A stretch of 57,704 nt of DNA from Saccoglossus kowalevskii (GCF_000003605.2 NW_003114469.1:188369-246072); one strand, 5' to 3'; counted from the stretch's first letter, positions 36,906 through 49,765 are shown. Notes: generated from the sequence alone by a model not told the origin. A program made the numbers and translations.

Positions 36906-38434
36906 TACTTTGGCCTAATTTGCGATAACCATTCAAATTAGTTGACGTATGTATCTCGTATGTGTTTTAATCACATCATTAATCTAGCTGAGGCGGAATG
37001 AGCATTCTGATAACATAGATAAAACGACAGACTTTGAAACCGACCTCAATTAACACAAAGTAAAGCCCCCTTACTGGCGTATATTTCTTGCCTTGCGTGG
37101 CACACGTACCGTTAAATGAACAACGTGTATTTGCATGCAAACTGCTACATGTTCAGTATATTTATGAGTTGTTACAATTTACTATTTATATTACTCCATA
37201 GATGCATTTTCAAGTGGACTTTTTGGCGAGGGTGGCGAAGCTGGGCCGTTGAGCGGGGCTTTGGAAGATAACCCCATATTCAGAGCATTATTGATGAAAC
37301 AAATTATCGGTAATGTAGGCGGTGGTAGTACTATTGTGTCACTCCCTCTATTGCGAGCACTGACGACTGGCCAGACCCCACCACCAATAGTACGAGCGAT
37401 GATAGCTAAACGTGTTATGGAGGTGTGTAACACATTTATCCCATCAATTCATATCATACCATTTCACATCATAGCATAGCATATAATATAAGAAACAAAT
37501 TCCCTAATTATGTTTTCCATATTGTTCTGTGTGAAAGGAGATCACCGGTCCCTCCAGATAATCAGTGCAATTGCACTTCGTAACGGTAATCACTAACTGA
37601 GTATTGTACTATGCGCAGTGTGTCTACACGTAGTGGGACGGGTCAAGGGTGTACAGATGGGCAGTTGACCGCGATATACACATGTCCAAATAACCATACT
37701 ATCATCTAAACCCACATGCGCCACATGTTTAAATCACTCAAGCATCTGTATATGTTCGCATATTGTATTCACTTCACCCATAGTTTTTCCGCTGATTTTT
37801 ATTTTATTACGATACATATTTTTCCTATGAGATAATTTACTCAATAGTGGTTCATATGTGATATACTATTTCTGTAGAGTGGTGTACTTAGGCTATATTA
37901 GATAACTGCAATGACATAAACACATATAATAAGTCACCTATTTAGACAAAATACAGAAACGATTCATTGATCATTGGTTCATAAAATCAAAAACACGAAA
38001 AAGACATTACTACCAAATCCAGAATGTGGAACAATTTCTTGTATGAAAATTGTTACAAGCTAATTTGTGTTCACTATGTTCCCTTTAAGAATACCGGCGA
38101 GAGTGAACCCCTTCTCCTCAAACTGTTGGTCTTCCGTAAAGTTGCTGGCGAATTGGGAATGAAAATTATAGAAGGCCTGAGGGCGAGAAAACAGTCTGAT
38201 AGAGTATACACGTTCGCTGTATCTTCACTGTGTGACTGTGCACTGGAATACATGTAAGCTAAGTACTGTGAAAGCAGACGTTGCATTCACCTTTGAATCG
38301 AGTACAACCTCAGTGTGCTGTATTTTGAAAACATCTTCCATATAAATCTTACCCTCAATCGAGGAAGTGTCTCTGCCTGTGACGTCAACATGAACCTATA
38401 AATGGACTTTTTTTCTGCTTAGGTCATAGAAGTT

Positions 38435-38448
38435 CATCGTCACTAGAG
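38435..38448 (+). promoter_or_regulatory. CTCF-like motif in intron 3 of A3
   Basis: TCACTAGAGGGCGA is identical to the site in A1. Sequence match only. Confidence 0.2.
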
Positions 38449-39970
38449 GGCGAGCTATAAGATGCATATTATTGTGATATATACATATACATATACGTTT
38501 TCAATTATAATACAAATTTATCTAGAAGCCAGTGGTCCTAGTGTCGATATATACAAATCCAACAAGACAATTGTAATGCTATAGCTGTATAATATGTCAT
38601 TCACGGTAATATTCCCCATTTAGTAAAAGACATACTATTACACAATCTTATTTTTTTAGTGATAATAAAGGTGCAATGAAGGGATTTTCTGTAGACCTCA
38701 TTAATGCAGGTATTGTTTTTGAAGTTAACCATATGAATTCTGTAATATAGTTAATACGTAACAGATGGGTTCGAGTGGGCTTTTTGGGTGGAATGAATTA
38801 CTTCTCGTAATAGTGAAATGTTATTGGAAATCAATTGGAATATGTTTTTTTTACATGACAAGTTATATGAAATTAATAAAAGATAATTAATACAACGTTG
38901 CTTGTTACTTATTTATTTTAGTCTGCGAGGAAGCTGGAAGGAACTGTGAAATACTATATGACTATGATCCAAAATGTTTTGCCCATGATGGTCACCACTT
39001 TTTACTCGGCAAAGGTTAGAACATTTTGTCCTCCAAAGTTTATTAGATTTTCTTTTTTTCACATGCATTAATTAATTGACAGGAGGTGGAAACCGCATTC
39101 CTACTGTAAGCAAATCGAAATCGTTTACTCAAATTATAAAACATCGGAGTCAATTTTATTCCACATATCGAATTTTGAACTTTTAGTTTTATCACCATTA
39201 CAACATTTATTTCCAAACGATTGCTACACACCAATCTGTATTTAACAACACATAGGGGGGGGATGCTAATGAAGCTCGTTTTCAATTGTTTTTTTAAAAT
39301 AATAGGCCTTATTTCAAAACAATATGACGTTTGCATGTCCTGGTTTGAAACAAAGGATCGTACACACGTAGCGGCATTTACTGAGCCATATTGGAAAACT
39401 GACAACATATACGATTTCGACCCAACCAATATTGCCGGAAAGAAAATCGGTAAGTTGGCCATCTTTAATTCATAATTTAATTATTAAACGCGTCTAAACG
39501 TATATAAAATGTGTATTGTATTGTAATGTAATTTAATAAAGCAGTATCTTCAATCATTTGATTATGACCATATATGTTTTCAAAGGTTTCATGAATGCAA
39601 GGACTGGGGGGTCATACTTGCCTTGAAGACCTGAGAGGTGCAGATACGATGACGCCTGAATATGTTATTCAAAAAACTGACTTGTTTAACAAATTAGGAA
39701 GTGGAGAAGTAACAGAATATGTTTATTGAATTGTCTTAACATGTTACAGTGTTATATTAGAATGACTACTCACTGATTCAAAGGGTTGAACCGATTTCGA
39801 CAATCATCATCGTATTATATTAACCCTTTTGGTGGCAAAGTCAACTTTTGTTTTTCACAAAAATAAATCTTTCTATTTTTTTCCCAAATTATGTTAACAA
39901 TTTTGATCAAGATTTGTTGGCAATAATAAAATATTCCCATCTATTCCAATCTTTTCTAAGTATAGAGAAA

Positions 39971-41006
39971 CTATGCTTCCGCACTTAAATTTAAATTGGT
40001 CCGACAAGCCTTTTACATTATTAGGTGTAGATTTAATTCTGTATGAGAATATTAATTTTGATGATAAAACCTTTCAAGTTAAGTCACTCCTGTCCAACTG
40101 GGCTTGGAGACCTTTGACATTATGTGGCAAGGTGACAGTAGTGAAGACATCAGCATCATATGCCAGAAAAACTGACAAAGTCTATTAGGGACGCTTTTTA
40201 TGAATTCATTTGGAATAAGAAACAAGACAAAATTAAAAGACTTTGTGTTGTGAATACCACAATGGCGGTTTGAGCCTAACCCATTTACCATCATTTATCG
40301 AATCGATTCATGTTTCCTGGGTAGATAAGCTGTTATCTAGCCAATATGATGAAAGGCGCTGGAAACGGCTATTTCAAGCTTATATTTGTATGGATTGCTC
40401 ATGTTTTGAAGTTTTCAGTCAGAAACCAGCCGCCGACTTTTTGTTACCATGCTTTTCTTAGTTGGTCTAAAATAATTACATGTACAATCCCCTTACTCAA
40501 AGCAATGAATTTGGTTTAACCCAGATATCTTAATTAATAAGCGAACTATATTCTATAGAGATTGGCACCAGAGTGATATCGTATTTCTTTCCGATGTACT
40601 GGATGATAGTGGCAATTTCCTCACCTTTAAACATTTCTCGGACAAATATAACATATCATCAAATCATTTTTTAAAATAGTTTGGTCTTATTGATGCTATT
40701 CCTGGAAATTGGTTAGTTTCCTTGAATAGCAGAGATAATGAAAATGAATATCCCTGATCCATATTAAAAGAGCTTACTCAGAAATCGTGGAGAGATAATT
40801 TGTTTAAATTACCTTTTACTGCTGATGAAAAAATATACTTTCATTTGTAGATACAAGAATGTAAAACCATCTTTTGTAAATTTATGTAATTATTTAGCAT
40901 ACCAAAAGAAAATAGATATGTACAAAATAAGGATATACAATGTGAAATCAAACTCTTTCAGATTATATTGGAGTTTATTAGATCAGTTACTGTGAACATA
41001 TATTGT
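39971..41006 (+). mobile_element. LINE fragment inserted in intron 7 of A3, with 11-bp target duplication
   Basis: The bases GTATAGAGAAA occur at 39960-39970 and again at 41007-41017, while other copies have one such site in intron 7. The insert encodes pieces of a LINE post-RT region: LLSNWAWRPLTLCGKVTVVK, FYEFIWNKKQDKIKRL, LTHLPSFIESIHVSWVDKLL, and NISSNHFLK.FGLIDAIPGNW. Frames are broken by several stops and shifts. It is a 5'- and probably 3'-truncated copy in sense orientation. No poly-A tail is visible. Confidence 0.75.
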
Positions 41007-41636
41007 GTATAGAGAAATACAAAAAATATGTACACCCAAATATTGTCAGGAAAAATGATGGCGCTGAAAAAGATTGAATGTTTGTATCATATACGGGAGG
41101 TGTAAAACCTCTTCATATTAAATAGCTGGATGCCGCGTTTGTGATTGATGGGTTTGGAAAGAATTATCTTGAAAATGGATTCCAGAAGATTGGCGAAGGC
41201 ATCAGATGTGCAGAGCCAGGCATTACTCATGCTATTGTCAGGAAGGACAATGACGTCACTGACTGGTTCAGTGAAACGTTGAGAAAGATGAAGACGAACG
41301 GAAAGTATTATGGTCTGTGCAACAAGGCAAAACAGGATCACGGTGAGGGTGTTATCCTATACATTAAATATTTTACGGTCCTATGTTTTTTTTATTATCT
41401 TAGAGCGATTTTTGGTTTTGAGCCGATTTGGGTACATTTACATGAATTCTGAATGAAGTCAGGTATAAAAAAATGAATATGTTACAACATACATCAAAGT
41501 TTATTTGACATGAATTGTATTTTTATAAGTATAAATCTTCATTTCAGGTTCGAAGGGACAAATGAACTGTGTCGTCGAAGGTGAAGAGGTCAATGAATTT
41601 CCCAAGATCAAGTGTGGCGAGGGATGCTGGGTTTAA

Positions 41637-42299
41637 TTGAAATATATTAATATAATAATATATTGGCTATATATTATTCGTTCTTTTTAATCAGATGTTA
41701 TTGTGCTGTAAAGATGTTATTGTGCTGTAAAGATGAAAATATAATACTATGAGTTAAACCAAGTAGTGGAGTGAAGGATTTGCTTGTCTGAAGGACAGAC
41801 CACTGATTGCTATCTGACCAAATAAGATCACTGGCATTGTATAATTTACATGAAATATCAAGCGTTTACAACGTGTTCACAATGTAATTCGTATATAAAC
41901 ACCCTAATATGTTTAATAACACTACTCACGATATTTGTATATTCGTCAAGACAATGACATATATTACAATACATTTCACACATACTACAGAAGCAAGTTG
42001 GATTAGCCAGTCATGAGGTGTCTAGTGTGTAATGATGTAAACGAAATGGCCGTTTGCATTTTTTCCACACAAAATGTATAATAAAACCATTGAAGAAAAA
42101 CAAATAATGCTGCTATATTAACCTTGAAAATTACATGTGAGTTAGATAAGGCCAACGTACAAAATAAGCCAAATTGAACATGAGCTGATATTTTCAACTA
42201 TCATCCAGTTTCAAATTTATTATTTGAATATTTGAGGGACCTGTTTCCGTGTAAACCCTTCATAACATTATAGACACCTCGCAATTAATGGATGGCCAG
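41637..42299. other. 3' flank of A3, no gene seen
   Basis: Nearly co-linear with the 3' flank of A1 (5345-5995), including an empty GAGTTAAACC site. A short direct duplication, GTTATTGTGCTGTAAAGAT, occurs at about 41697 and 41716. Confidence 0.5.
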
Positions 42300-43780
42300 C
42301 AAGTTTCCTTTATGGCACTTTTTACTTTAAGGTCTTGACACTGAGATGAAATACCATTAAAATGGTCGGCACAGTATTCGATATATTTGAAAGTGTGTTT
42401 ATGTTAGAGGGCGCAAATCTCCTATGCGTGTTTTGAAGTGCGTGTACACTGGCACAGTAATTGGCCCACTATTATCCAGTATGCATATATCCCCGTTAGC
42501 GAGCAAAATTTGAATTCATGGTTTATCGTTTTACTTGTAAGCCAACTGTACGTGTTCCTACAAGCGAAACCTTTTGTGAAATGTCAGTCGAAGAATAAGC
42601 TCAATGACTGCATTTATGATTTGAAAACTGGGTGCGGGAAAATAAGATTAAACTAAATCCACATAAAACAAATATTTTGATAATCGATAGGCGACGTCAT
42701 ATTCATCAATGTCAGCTCTGTTAATGTGGATCACAGTTACCATAATTGCTATCAGTGATAGTGTAAGTAATGTCAGCGACATTTTGTCAACGATATTTTG
42801 AATCAGATCGCTTCCAGACTTGATTACAGCAACGATTTATTGCATAGCATTTCTGATGTGAATTGAATTTAAATTCTTTAGGCTGTATTTGAAGCACTGT
42901 GCGACCAATCACCGACGTATATGCCACCAATTATATATAACTAATACATATTAGAAACGGACTTATTATCTTGGAATGGGTGTCTTGTTAAGTCATCACT
43001 CAAATCACCTGACGTCATTCTCCTGATGGGCGAATTTAATTATAGAGCCACATACTGGAAAACAAACATGCTATAAAAACAAATGACAACTGAAATAATG
43101 TTAACACCACCACCATTATAATGCACTCACTCTATTGTGTTGGCTTGTGTAAGCTAACAGTGTGATCTAATGTGTAATGATTACCGTTTACATTTTTTCA
43201 ATATATCAATGATTTTGTAACCGTCGGTAACATTAATATGGACGAATATTGACATTCACACGTTAGTAATTTTAATTAACCCCACATATTCACTGTTTAC
43301 CTATTTAATCCAAGCAATATTCGCTAGAAATGTTGTCATGTTCAAACATGGCAACATGACAGAGCTGTAAACAGTTTGAATCCGCTGGAGATACTGGTCA
43401 CGTGATCACGAACGCAGAAAAAGGTGTTGTCACCAGGCAATTGCAACAATGCTGGAATCTGAAGAGTACTGCACAGTTTTCTGGTTAATTATCCATAAAA
43501 TAACTGACTTATTGTTCTAAAAAGGCAGCAGTGGAAATCTGGAAAACAGACTATTTAATAAAAACAGGATTAAAAATCTTGTGATATAAGAAATAGGTAA
43601 TTGATAATGTTCAAAGACTGGTAAACTAAACCAACATAATAATTAACAGGAAAATTATTTCTAGTTATCATATGTCCACCGTCATGGTGAGTTGCTGAAA
43701 ATGAACTATTACTGATAGCATTTTGTTAATTGTTAATTCAAACATTCGGCAATGGCCGAATAAATGAACCTTGATTAGCG
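42300..43780. repeat. Spacer repeat S, copy 3
   Basis: Homologous to 9840-11340 and 23960-25480. It ends AATGGCCGAATAAATGAACC at about 43770, after which the sequence differs from that leading into B1. Confidence 0.6.
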
Positions 43781-44796
43781 AAGATGCAGCAGGAACACGT
43801 TTGTTTGAAAACAAATATTAATTTTGATGATAAAAGAAACCTTTAAAATATGAAATCTCATTTGTGAATAAAAAATACAATTTACTCGTAATATTTTATC
43901 ATAATGCAAGTTTATTTATTGAGTTGTACATTGAGTCGCCACTGCCACATTGGGTTGCAAATTATTTCTCTTAATCGTGGTCCACCCGTCTATCTCACCG
44001 AAAATATTAATTTACTACATTTTATTCGCGATAGTTCGTTTTTTGGCGGAGACTGTAACAAAGGATCGTTCTTTCCGTTTCAGCAGCGCGGCCATGCTTG
44101 CTCCATGGAGGTATAAACATACCTCCATGCTTGCTCTAAATATGCATGCGCATATCAAAGTTGCAATTTCTGTGTTTATATTGATTTTTCCAGTACGTTC
44201 AACAAGGGTCCATACAACTGATTGAAACTCCATAAACGACAATGTTAACATATAACGAGATTGCTAATTGACAATAATATACAAAGTTGAAAACATGGCT
44301 CTAAAATGAGAAATCGATATGCCAGTAATCAACCACATTAAAAAAAAAACGCGCATGTTGGCCGGCTCAAACACTTGCAAAACTCAGGTAAACAAGACAC
44401 ACCTACTGTAATTTGGATTACACCTAGAGAAATCACTGGAAAAACACCAACATTAGAACATCCAAATACACACAGAATAAACCCACAGGTACACAGCCGC
44501 TGAGTAGTAAACAAAAGATCACATGTTAGTCTCACCTTTGATCCAGGTGATGCACACCCCCAAACAGGGCGCACCAAAGAAAACAGTATTAACAAAAACC
44601 ATTGGTTCTTGCAAGGCATTTAAATTGAACGGTCATTGGATGGTTCGTGGCATGAGACCTTAACAAATCGAGTACCTGTGTAGAAGCGGGTTTTGTTATT
44701 TCACTGAATTAATACTACTTAGTGTACTAATATTATCAATCCAAGCCTATTTAAACAATGCCGAATACAAAACTCATTAGTTATACACACTTAGAT
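43781..44796. other. Spacer before B3, nothing recognised
   Basis: Overlapping open frames occur on both strands (about 43900-44250 and 44338-44619 minus) without a recognisable family signature. The 44338-44630 part, rich in ACAC and CCAC words, has no counterpart elsewhere in the window and may be an insertion. Confidence 0.4.
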
Positions 44797-44878
44797 AGTA
44801 CGACAGACTTTGGAACAAATCTCTGTTATTATACAATAAAACCTCTTGCTGGCGTGCCTTGAAAATCGTACATAAAAC

Positions 44879-47800
44879 ATGTCTCGCCTCTTACTACTAA
44901 CGGTAGTCTGCCTTGCAATTTTTAATAAAGGTAAGTAAAGTTCGCATCAAACCATTTCAGCGGATTTCTTCTCAGATGATCGTATGTATGCGTGGCGTTT
45001 CTTTGCGTGCAAACAGCTACATTTTCAATATATTTGTGAGTTTACAATCGTTTACGATAGAACATGAGTGCAATGACCAGCATGGCCACATACGCGAACT
45101 GCGGCGACACATGACACTTAAGTTGACACGTACACACTATTTCCGACTGTTAACTTTTTATATTTCTCTAAAGATGCATTGTCAAGTGGACTGTTTGGCG
45201 AAAGTGGCGAAGGTGGCCCGCTAGGCGGGGCTTTGGAAGATAAGCCCATACTCAGGGCATTACTGATGAAACAAATTGTGGGTAATGTAGGCGGTGGTAC
45301 TGGTGCACCGCTCCCCATATTGCGGGCACTGATGACTAGCCAGACCCCACCACCAATAGTACGAGCGATGATAGCTAAACGTGTTATGGAGGTATGTAAT
45401 ATAATTATCCAATCAACTCATTCTATATCATAACATTTCACATCAAATCATAGTATATAATNNNNNNNNNNNNNNNNNNNNNNNNNNNNNNNNNNNNNNN
45501 NNNNNNNNNNNACGAGCGATGATAGCTAAACGTGTTATGGAGGTATGTAATATAATTATCCAATCAACTCATTCTATATCATAACATTTCACATCAAATC
45601 ATAGTATATAATACAAATTCTCTAATCATGTTTTTCCATATTTGTTTTTGCGTGAAAGGAGGTCACTGGCCCCTCCAGATAATCAGTGCAATTGCACGTT
45701 GTTACAGTTATCACTGAGTATCGTATGCACAGTGTTGTCTATACGTATTCTGATGGGTCAAGGGCGTATCGATGGTCAGTTCATCGCGATATGAACATGT
45801 CTACATAACCACTATATCATTTGACCTACATCAGCGTCATGTATTTAACTCACTTAATCATTTTATATGTTCGCTCATGGTATTTCCTTCACCCACAGTT
45901 TGTCTGTTGATTTTTAGTTAATTACGATACATATTTAGTACGTAGATAATTTACTCAATAGTGGTTCATATGTGATATACTATTTCTGTAGAGTGGCCTA
46001 CCTAGGCTATATTAGATCACTGCAATGACATAAACACATATAATAAGACACCTATTTAGACAAAATAGAGAAACGATTCATTGATCATTGGTTCATAAAA
46101 TCAAAAACACGAAAAATACATGTAGTTACTGCCAGATCCAGAATGTGGAATAATTTCTTGCATGAAAATTGTTAGAGACTAATTTCTGTTTACTATGTTC
46201 CCTTTAAGAATACCGGCGAAGATGGACCCCTTCTCCTCAAACTGTTGATCTTCCGTAAAGTTGCCGGTGAATTGGGAATGCAAATTATAGAAGGGCTGAG
46301 GGCGAGGAAACAGTCCGATAGAGTATACACGTTCGCTGTATCTTCACTTTGTGACTGTGCTCTGGAATACATGTAAGCTAAGTACATTGATATAAGCATT
46401 CTGTACTTTGAATCTTCCATATAAACTTCGCCTTCAAGCGAGGAAGCGTCTCTGCCCGTGACGTCAACATGACTCCGTGAATGGATATTTTGCTCCTCGG
46501 GTCATAGAAGATTCTAGTCACTAGAGGGCAAGCTATAAGATATAAATATTATAAAATATACGATATTATATTATTGTGATATATACATATACGTTTTCAA
46601 TTATAATACAAATTTATCTGGAAGTTAGTGGTCCTAGTATCGATATATACAAATCCCACAATGTAATTGTAATGCTATTGTTGTATAATATGGTATTCAC
46701 AGTAATGTTCTTATTTAGTATACTAAGACATACTATTACACAATCTTATTTTTTTATTTTCGATAGTGATGATAAAGGTGAAATGAAGGGATTTTCTGTA
46801 GACCTCATTAATGCAGGTATTGTTTTTAAAGTTAACCATATGAATTCTGTAATATAGTTAATACGTAACAAATGGGTGGGCTTGGTGGGTGGGATGAATT
46901 ATTTCTTGTAATAGTAACATTTTACTGGACATCAATTGCAATATGTGTTTTACATGGCAACAAGTTATACGAATAACGATTGATGATTTGTGTTATTTGA
47001 AATTAATATAAAATAATTAATACAACGTTGCTTGTTACTTATTTATTTTAGTCTGCGAGGAAGCTGGAAGGAACTGTGAAATACTATATGACTATGATCC
47101 CAATTGTTTCGCCCATGATGGTCACCATTTTTTACTTGGCGAAGGTCAGAACATTTTGTCCTCCAAAGTTTATTAGATTTTCTTTCTTTCACATGCATTA
47201 ATTATTTAACAATAGGTGGAAACCGCATTCCTACTGTAAGCAAATCGAAATTGTTTACTAAAATTATAAAACATCGGAGTCAATTTTATTCCACATATCG
47301 AATTTTGAACTTTTAGTGTAATCACAATTACGACATTTATTTCCAAACGATTGCTACACACTAGTCTGTATTTAACAACACAAAGGGGGAAGTGCTAATG
47401 CAGCCCGTTTTCAATTTTGTTTTAAATAATAGGCCTTATATCAAAACAATATGACGTTTGCATGTCCTGGTTTAAAACAAAGGATCGTACACACGTAGCG
47501 GCATATACTGAGCCATATTGGAAAACTGACAACATATACCATTTGTTCGTACCAACGGACAATCCAAATGATTTTGACCCAACCAATATTGCCGGAAAGA
47601 AAGTCGGTAAGTTGAATCTTTAATTCATAATTTAATTTATGAAACATGTCTAAATGTATATAAAATGTGTATTGTAGTGTGATGTTTTATTTACGAGTAT
47701 GTAAAACAAAATTACATTAACGAATGAAACTGATAACTTTCCCAATGAAATCCTTATCACCCCGTTGGCAGGCCAGTCACACTGGTTCTCACTACAAGAG

Positions 47801-49765
47801 GTTACGATCCCCCCTGCCAAATGCTAAGAACAACTGAAACTAATATATACATATTTACATGAAAATTGTCCACCTATGCGGATCTGTTTGTGCAGGAGTT
47901 TTACGACCGTATGCCCTTACTGACGTCAACCAAACTTGTTATGTGGGAAGTTGGCACCCAAGGCTCACGGGTGCTACACCTTGCCCAAGGGTGACTGGAA
48001 ACAGTTGTGGCAAAGGGTAACCTCATTCTCCCACGTCCATAGACTCCACAACCGGGTGTAGTTTGAAATCTTGCCCAGGACACATATATACATATTTAAA
48101 TAAACGTAAACGTTGCCTTTAATAAATAATACCTCACACGTGAGGCTGAGTTGGTGCAAGGCTTTTATGACGTATGCCCTTACTGACGTCAACGAAACTT
48201 ATTATGTGGGAAGTTGGCACGCAAGGCTGACAGGTACTACACCTTGCCCAAGGGTGACCTGGAGGTAATTGTGGCAAAGGGTAAACTCATTCTCCCAAGT
48301 ACAAAAACTCCACAACCGGATGCAATTCTAACGTCGTACCCAGGACATGTCCAATAAAGCTGAAAACCGACACGACTAAGTCGTGAGGTCAAACCTGTAT
48401 TAATTCGGGGAACGCTGAAAAGCACCGCGTTCACCCGCGCGTTTAGTGTGCCCAAGGTTGACATGGAGGTAGTTGTGGCACAGGGTAACCTCACCCTCCC
48501 AAATTCCAAGGAAAAACTAAAACATTAAAAGCACAGAACAAGTAGCAGGAAAGAAAAACGCGCGTATGTTTGCAGATAACCCACCAAGAGGACGAAACTC
48601 TTGGCTCCTGTGCGTGTTCTAAACTTGGTTGTGCATTTCTGTACGTATTGTATTGTAATGTAATGTAATTTAATAAAGAAGTATAATCAATCATTTGATT
48701 AAAATACATTAGACTGACAATATATGTTTTCTAAGGTTTCATGGATGGGAGGACTGGCGGTCACACTTGCCTTGAAGACGTGACAGGTGGAATTACGATG
48801 ACGCATGAATATGTCATTCATATGGAAGACCTGTTTAACAAATTAGGAAAAGGAGAGGTAATGGAAGTTGTTTATTAAGCAGTCTTAACATGTTACAGTG
48901 TTATATTATACACTACACTTTCAAAATATCACCCTTAACACAATAGAGCGTTTTTATTTTTTTCCATATTCTACCAACAATTTTAATATGTTGCCAAAGA
49001 AAAAATATGAATACAAATATTTCAAATTCAGCAAAGTATAGAATATAATCCTTATATTATTCTCTTTTGGTGGCAACGTCAACTTTTGTCATCTTTCACA
49101 AAATAAATCCTTCTAATTGTTTCCATATTCTGTTAACAATGTTGATCAAGATTTGTAGGCAATAACAAATATTCCCATCGATTCCAAATTTATTAAAGTA
49201 TAGAGAAATACAAAAAAATTTACACAAATTTTACACCTAAATGTTTTCATATACGAGAAGTGTAAAACCTCTTCCCAACAAATAGCTGGATGCTGCGTTT
49301 ATTATTGATGAGTTTGGAAAGAATTATCTTGAAAATGGGTTCCAGAAGATTGGCGAAGGCATCAAATGTGCAGAGTCAGGTATTACCCATGCTGTTGCCA
49401 GGAAGGACAATGACGTCACCGACTGGTTCAGTGAAACGTTAAAAAAGATGAAGACGAACGGAAAGTATTATGGCCTGTGTAACAAGGCAAAACGGGATCA
49501 CGGTGAGGGCGTAATTCAGTTATTGCACTAAAGATTTGAACTAATTTGAGTAAATTTAAGTGAATTCTGAATAAAGTCACGTGTAAAAGAAAACCCGATA
49601 TTTTAACAATATAATTGTTTACATCAAAGTGTATTTTACATGAATTTTCAAAAACCATAAATCTTCTTCAATTCAGGTTCGAAGGGACCAATTAACTGTG
49701 TCGTCGAAGGTGAAGAGGTCAATGAATTTGTCAAGATTAAGTGTGGTGAAGGATGCTGGGTTTGA
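44879..49765 (+). CDS. Copy B3: secreted PBP2-fold protein, nine exons
   Basis: Exons: 44879-44930, 45174-45391, 46209-46372, 46767-46816, 47052-47144, 47433-47606, 48736-48857, 49286-49502, 49677-49765. GT-AG throughout; the joined frame is open for 392 residues and ends in TGA, not the TAA used by the other copies. Signal sequence MSRLLLLTVVCLAIFNK. The copy is a mosaic: exons 1-3 resemble A1, A2 and B2, exons 4-6 resemble A3, exon 7 and the start of intron 7 resemble A2, and exons 8-9 resemble B2. The Arg of KTKDRTHVAAY, the RTGGHT loop and the Asp of LDAAFIID are kept. Intron 2 holds the assembly gap and intron 6 a 1-kb insert. AATAAA at 49843-49848. Confidence 0.8.
45361..45612. other. 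50-N gap flanked by an identical 101-bp block (assembly artefact)
   Basis: 45361-45461 and 45512-45612 are identical base for base, on each side of exactly 50 Ns (45462-45511). The block covers the last 31 bases of B3 exon 2 and the start of intron 2. No other copy has a repeated exon-2 end here, so this is almost surely two contigs that overlap but were joined with a default-size gap. The second exon-2 end at 45512-45542 is not a real extra exon. Confidence 0.9.
46518..46531 (+). promoter_or_regulatory. CTCF-like motif in intron 3 of B3
   Basis: TCACTAGAGGGCAA has the same core as A1 and A3 with one change that the consensus permits. Sequence match only. Confidence 0.2.
47677..48644. mobile_element. 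1-kb insert in intron 6 of B3 with internal repeats
   Basis: Intron 6 is about 140-150 bases in other copies and 1129 here. GTATTGTA borders the extra DNA on both sides (47669-47676 and 48645-48652), a possible 8-bp target duplication, although the natural intron also has GTATTGTA-like repeats. Inside, a unit with TATGCCCTTACTGACGTCAA, GTGGGAAGTTGGCAC and TTGTGGCAAAGGGTAA occurs twice (offset 263 bases), and its last part recurs a third time near 48449. No coding region recognised. Confidence 0.55.

Larger units (their letters stand above)
37202..41636 (+). pseudogene. Copy A3: PBP2-fold gene without signal exon and with a frameshift
   Basis: Recognisable exons: 2 (37202-37422), 3 (38090-38253), 4 (38660-38709), 5 (38922-39014), 6 (39306-39449), 7 (39586-39708), 8 (41126-41342), 9 (41548-41636). 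Exon 1 is gone: upstream sequence runs GTATATTTCTTGCCTTGC straight into GTGGCACACGTACCG, deleting about 140 bases present in B2. Exon 6 lacks ten codons in frame (TDNIY joins DFDPTNIAG). Exon 7 has one G too many in its G run (six instead of five, about 39606-39611), producing TGA at 39624-39626. Exon 7 ends GAA|GTAACA. A LINE fragment sits in intron 7. The 5' half is closest to B2; exons 8-9 and 3' flank are closest to A1. Dead copy, unless the extra G is a sequencing error, in which case the lost signal exon still matters. Confidence 0.8.

Noticed and set aside
44338..44619. 93-codon minus-strand frame with a hydrophobic start and many cysteines as a secreted peptide
   Set aside because: No splice or promoter support, no relative in the window, and its composition follows ACAC/CCAC-rich DNA; not distinguishable from chance.
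45512..45542. A second exon-2 3' end in B3 (possible extra exon)
   Set aside because: It is an exact copy of 45361-45391 across a 50-N gap together with 70 bases of intron, so it is best read as a contig overlap.
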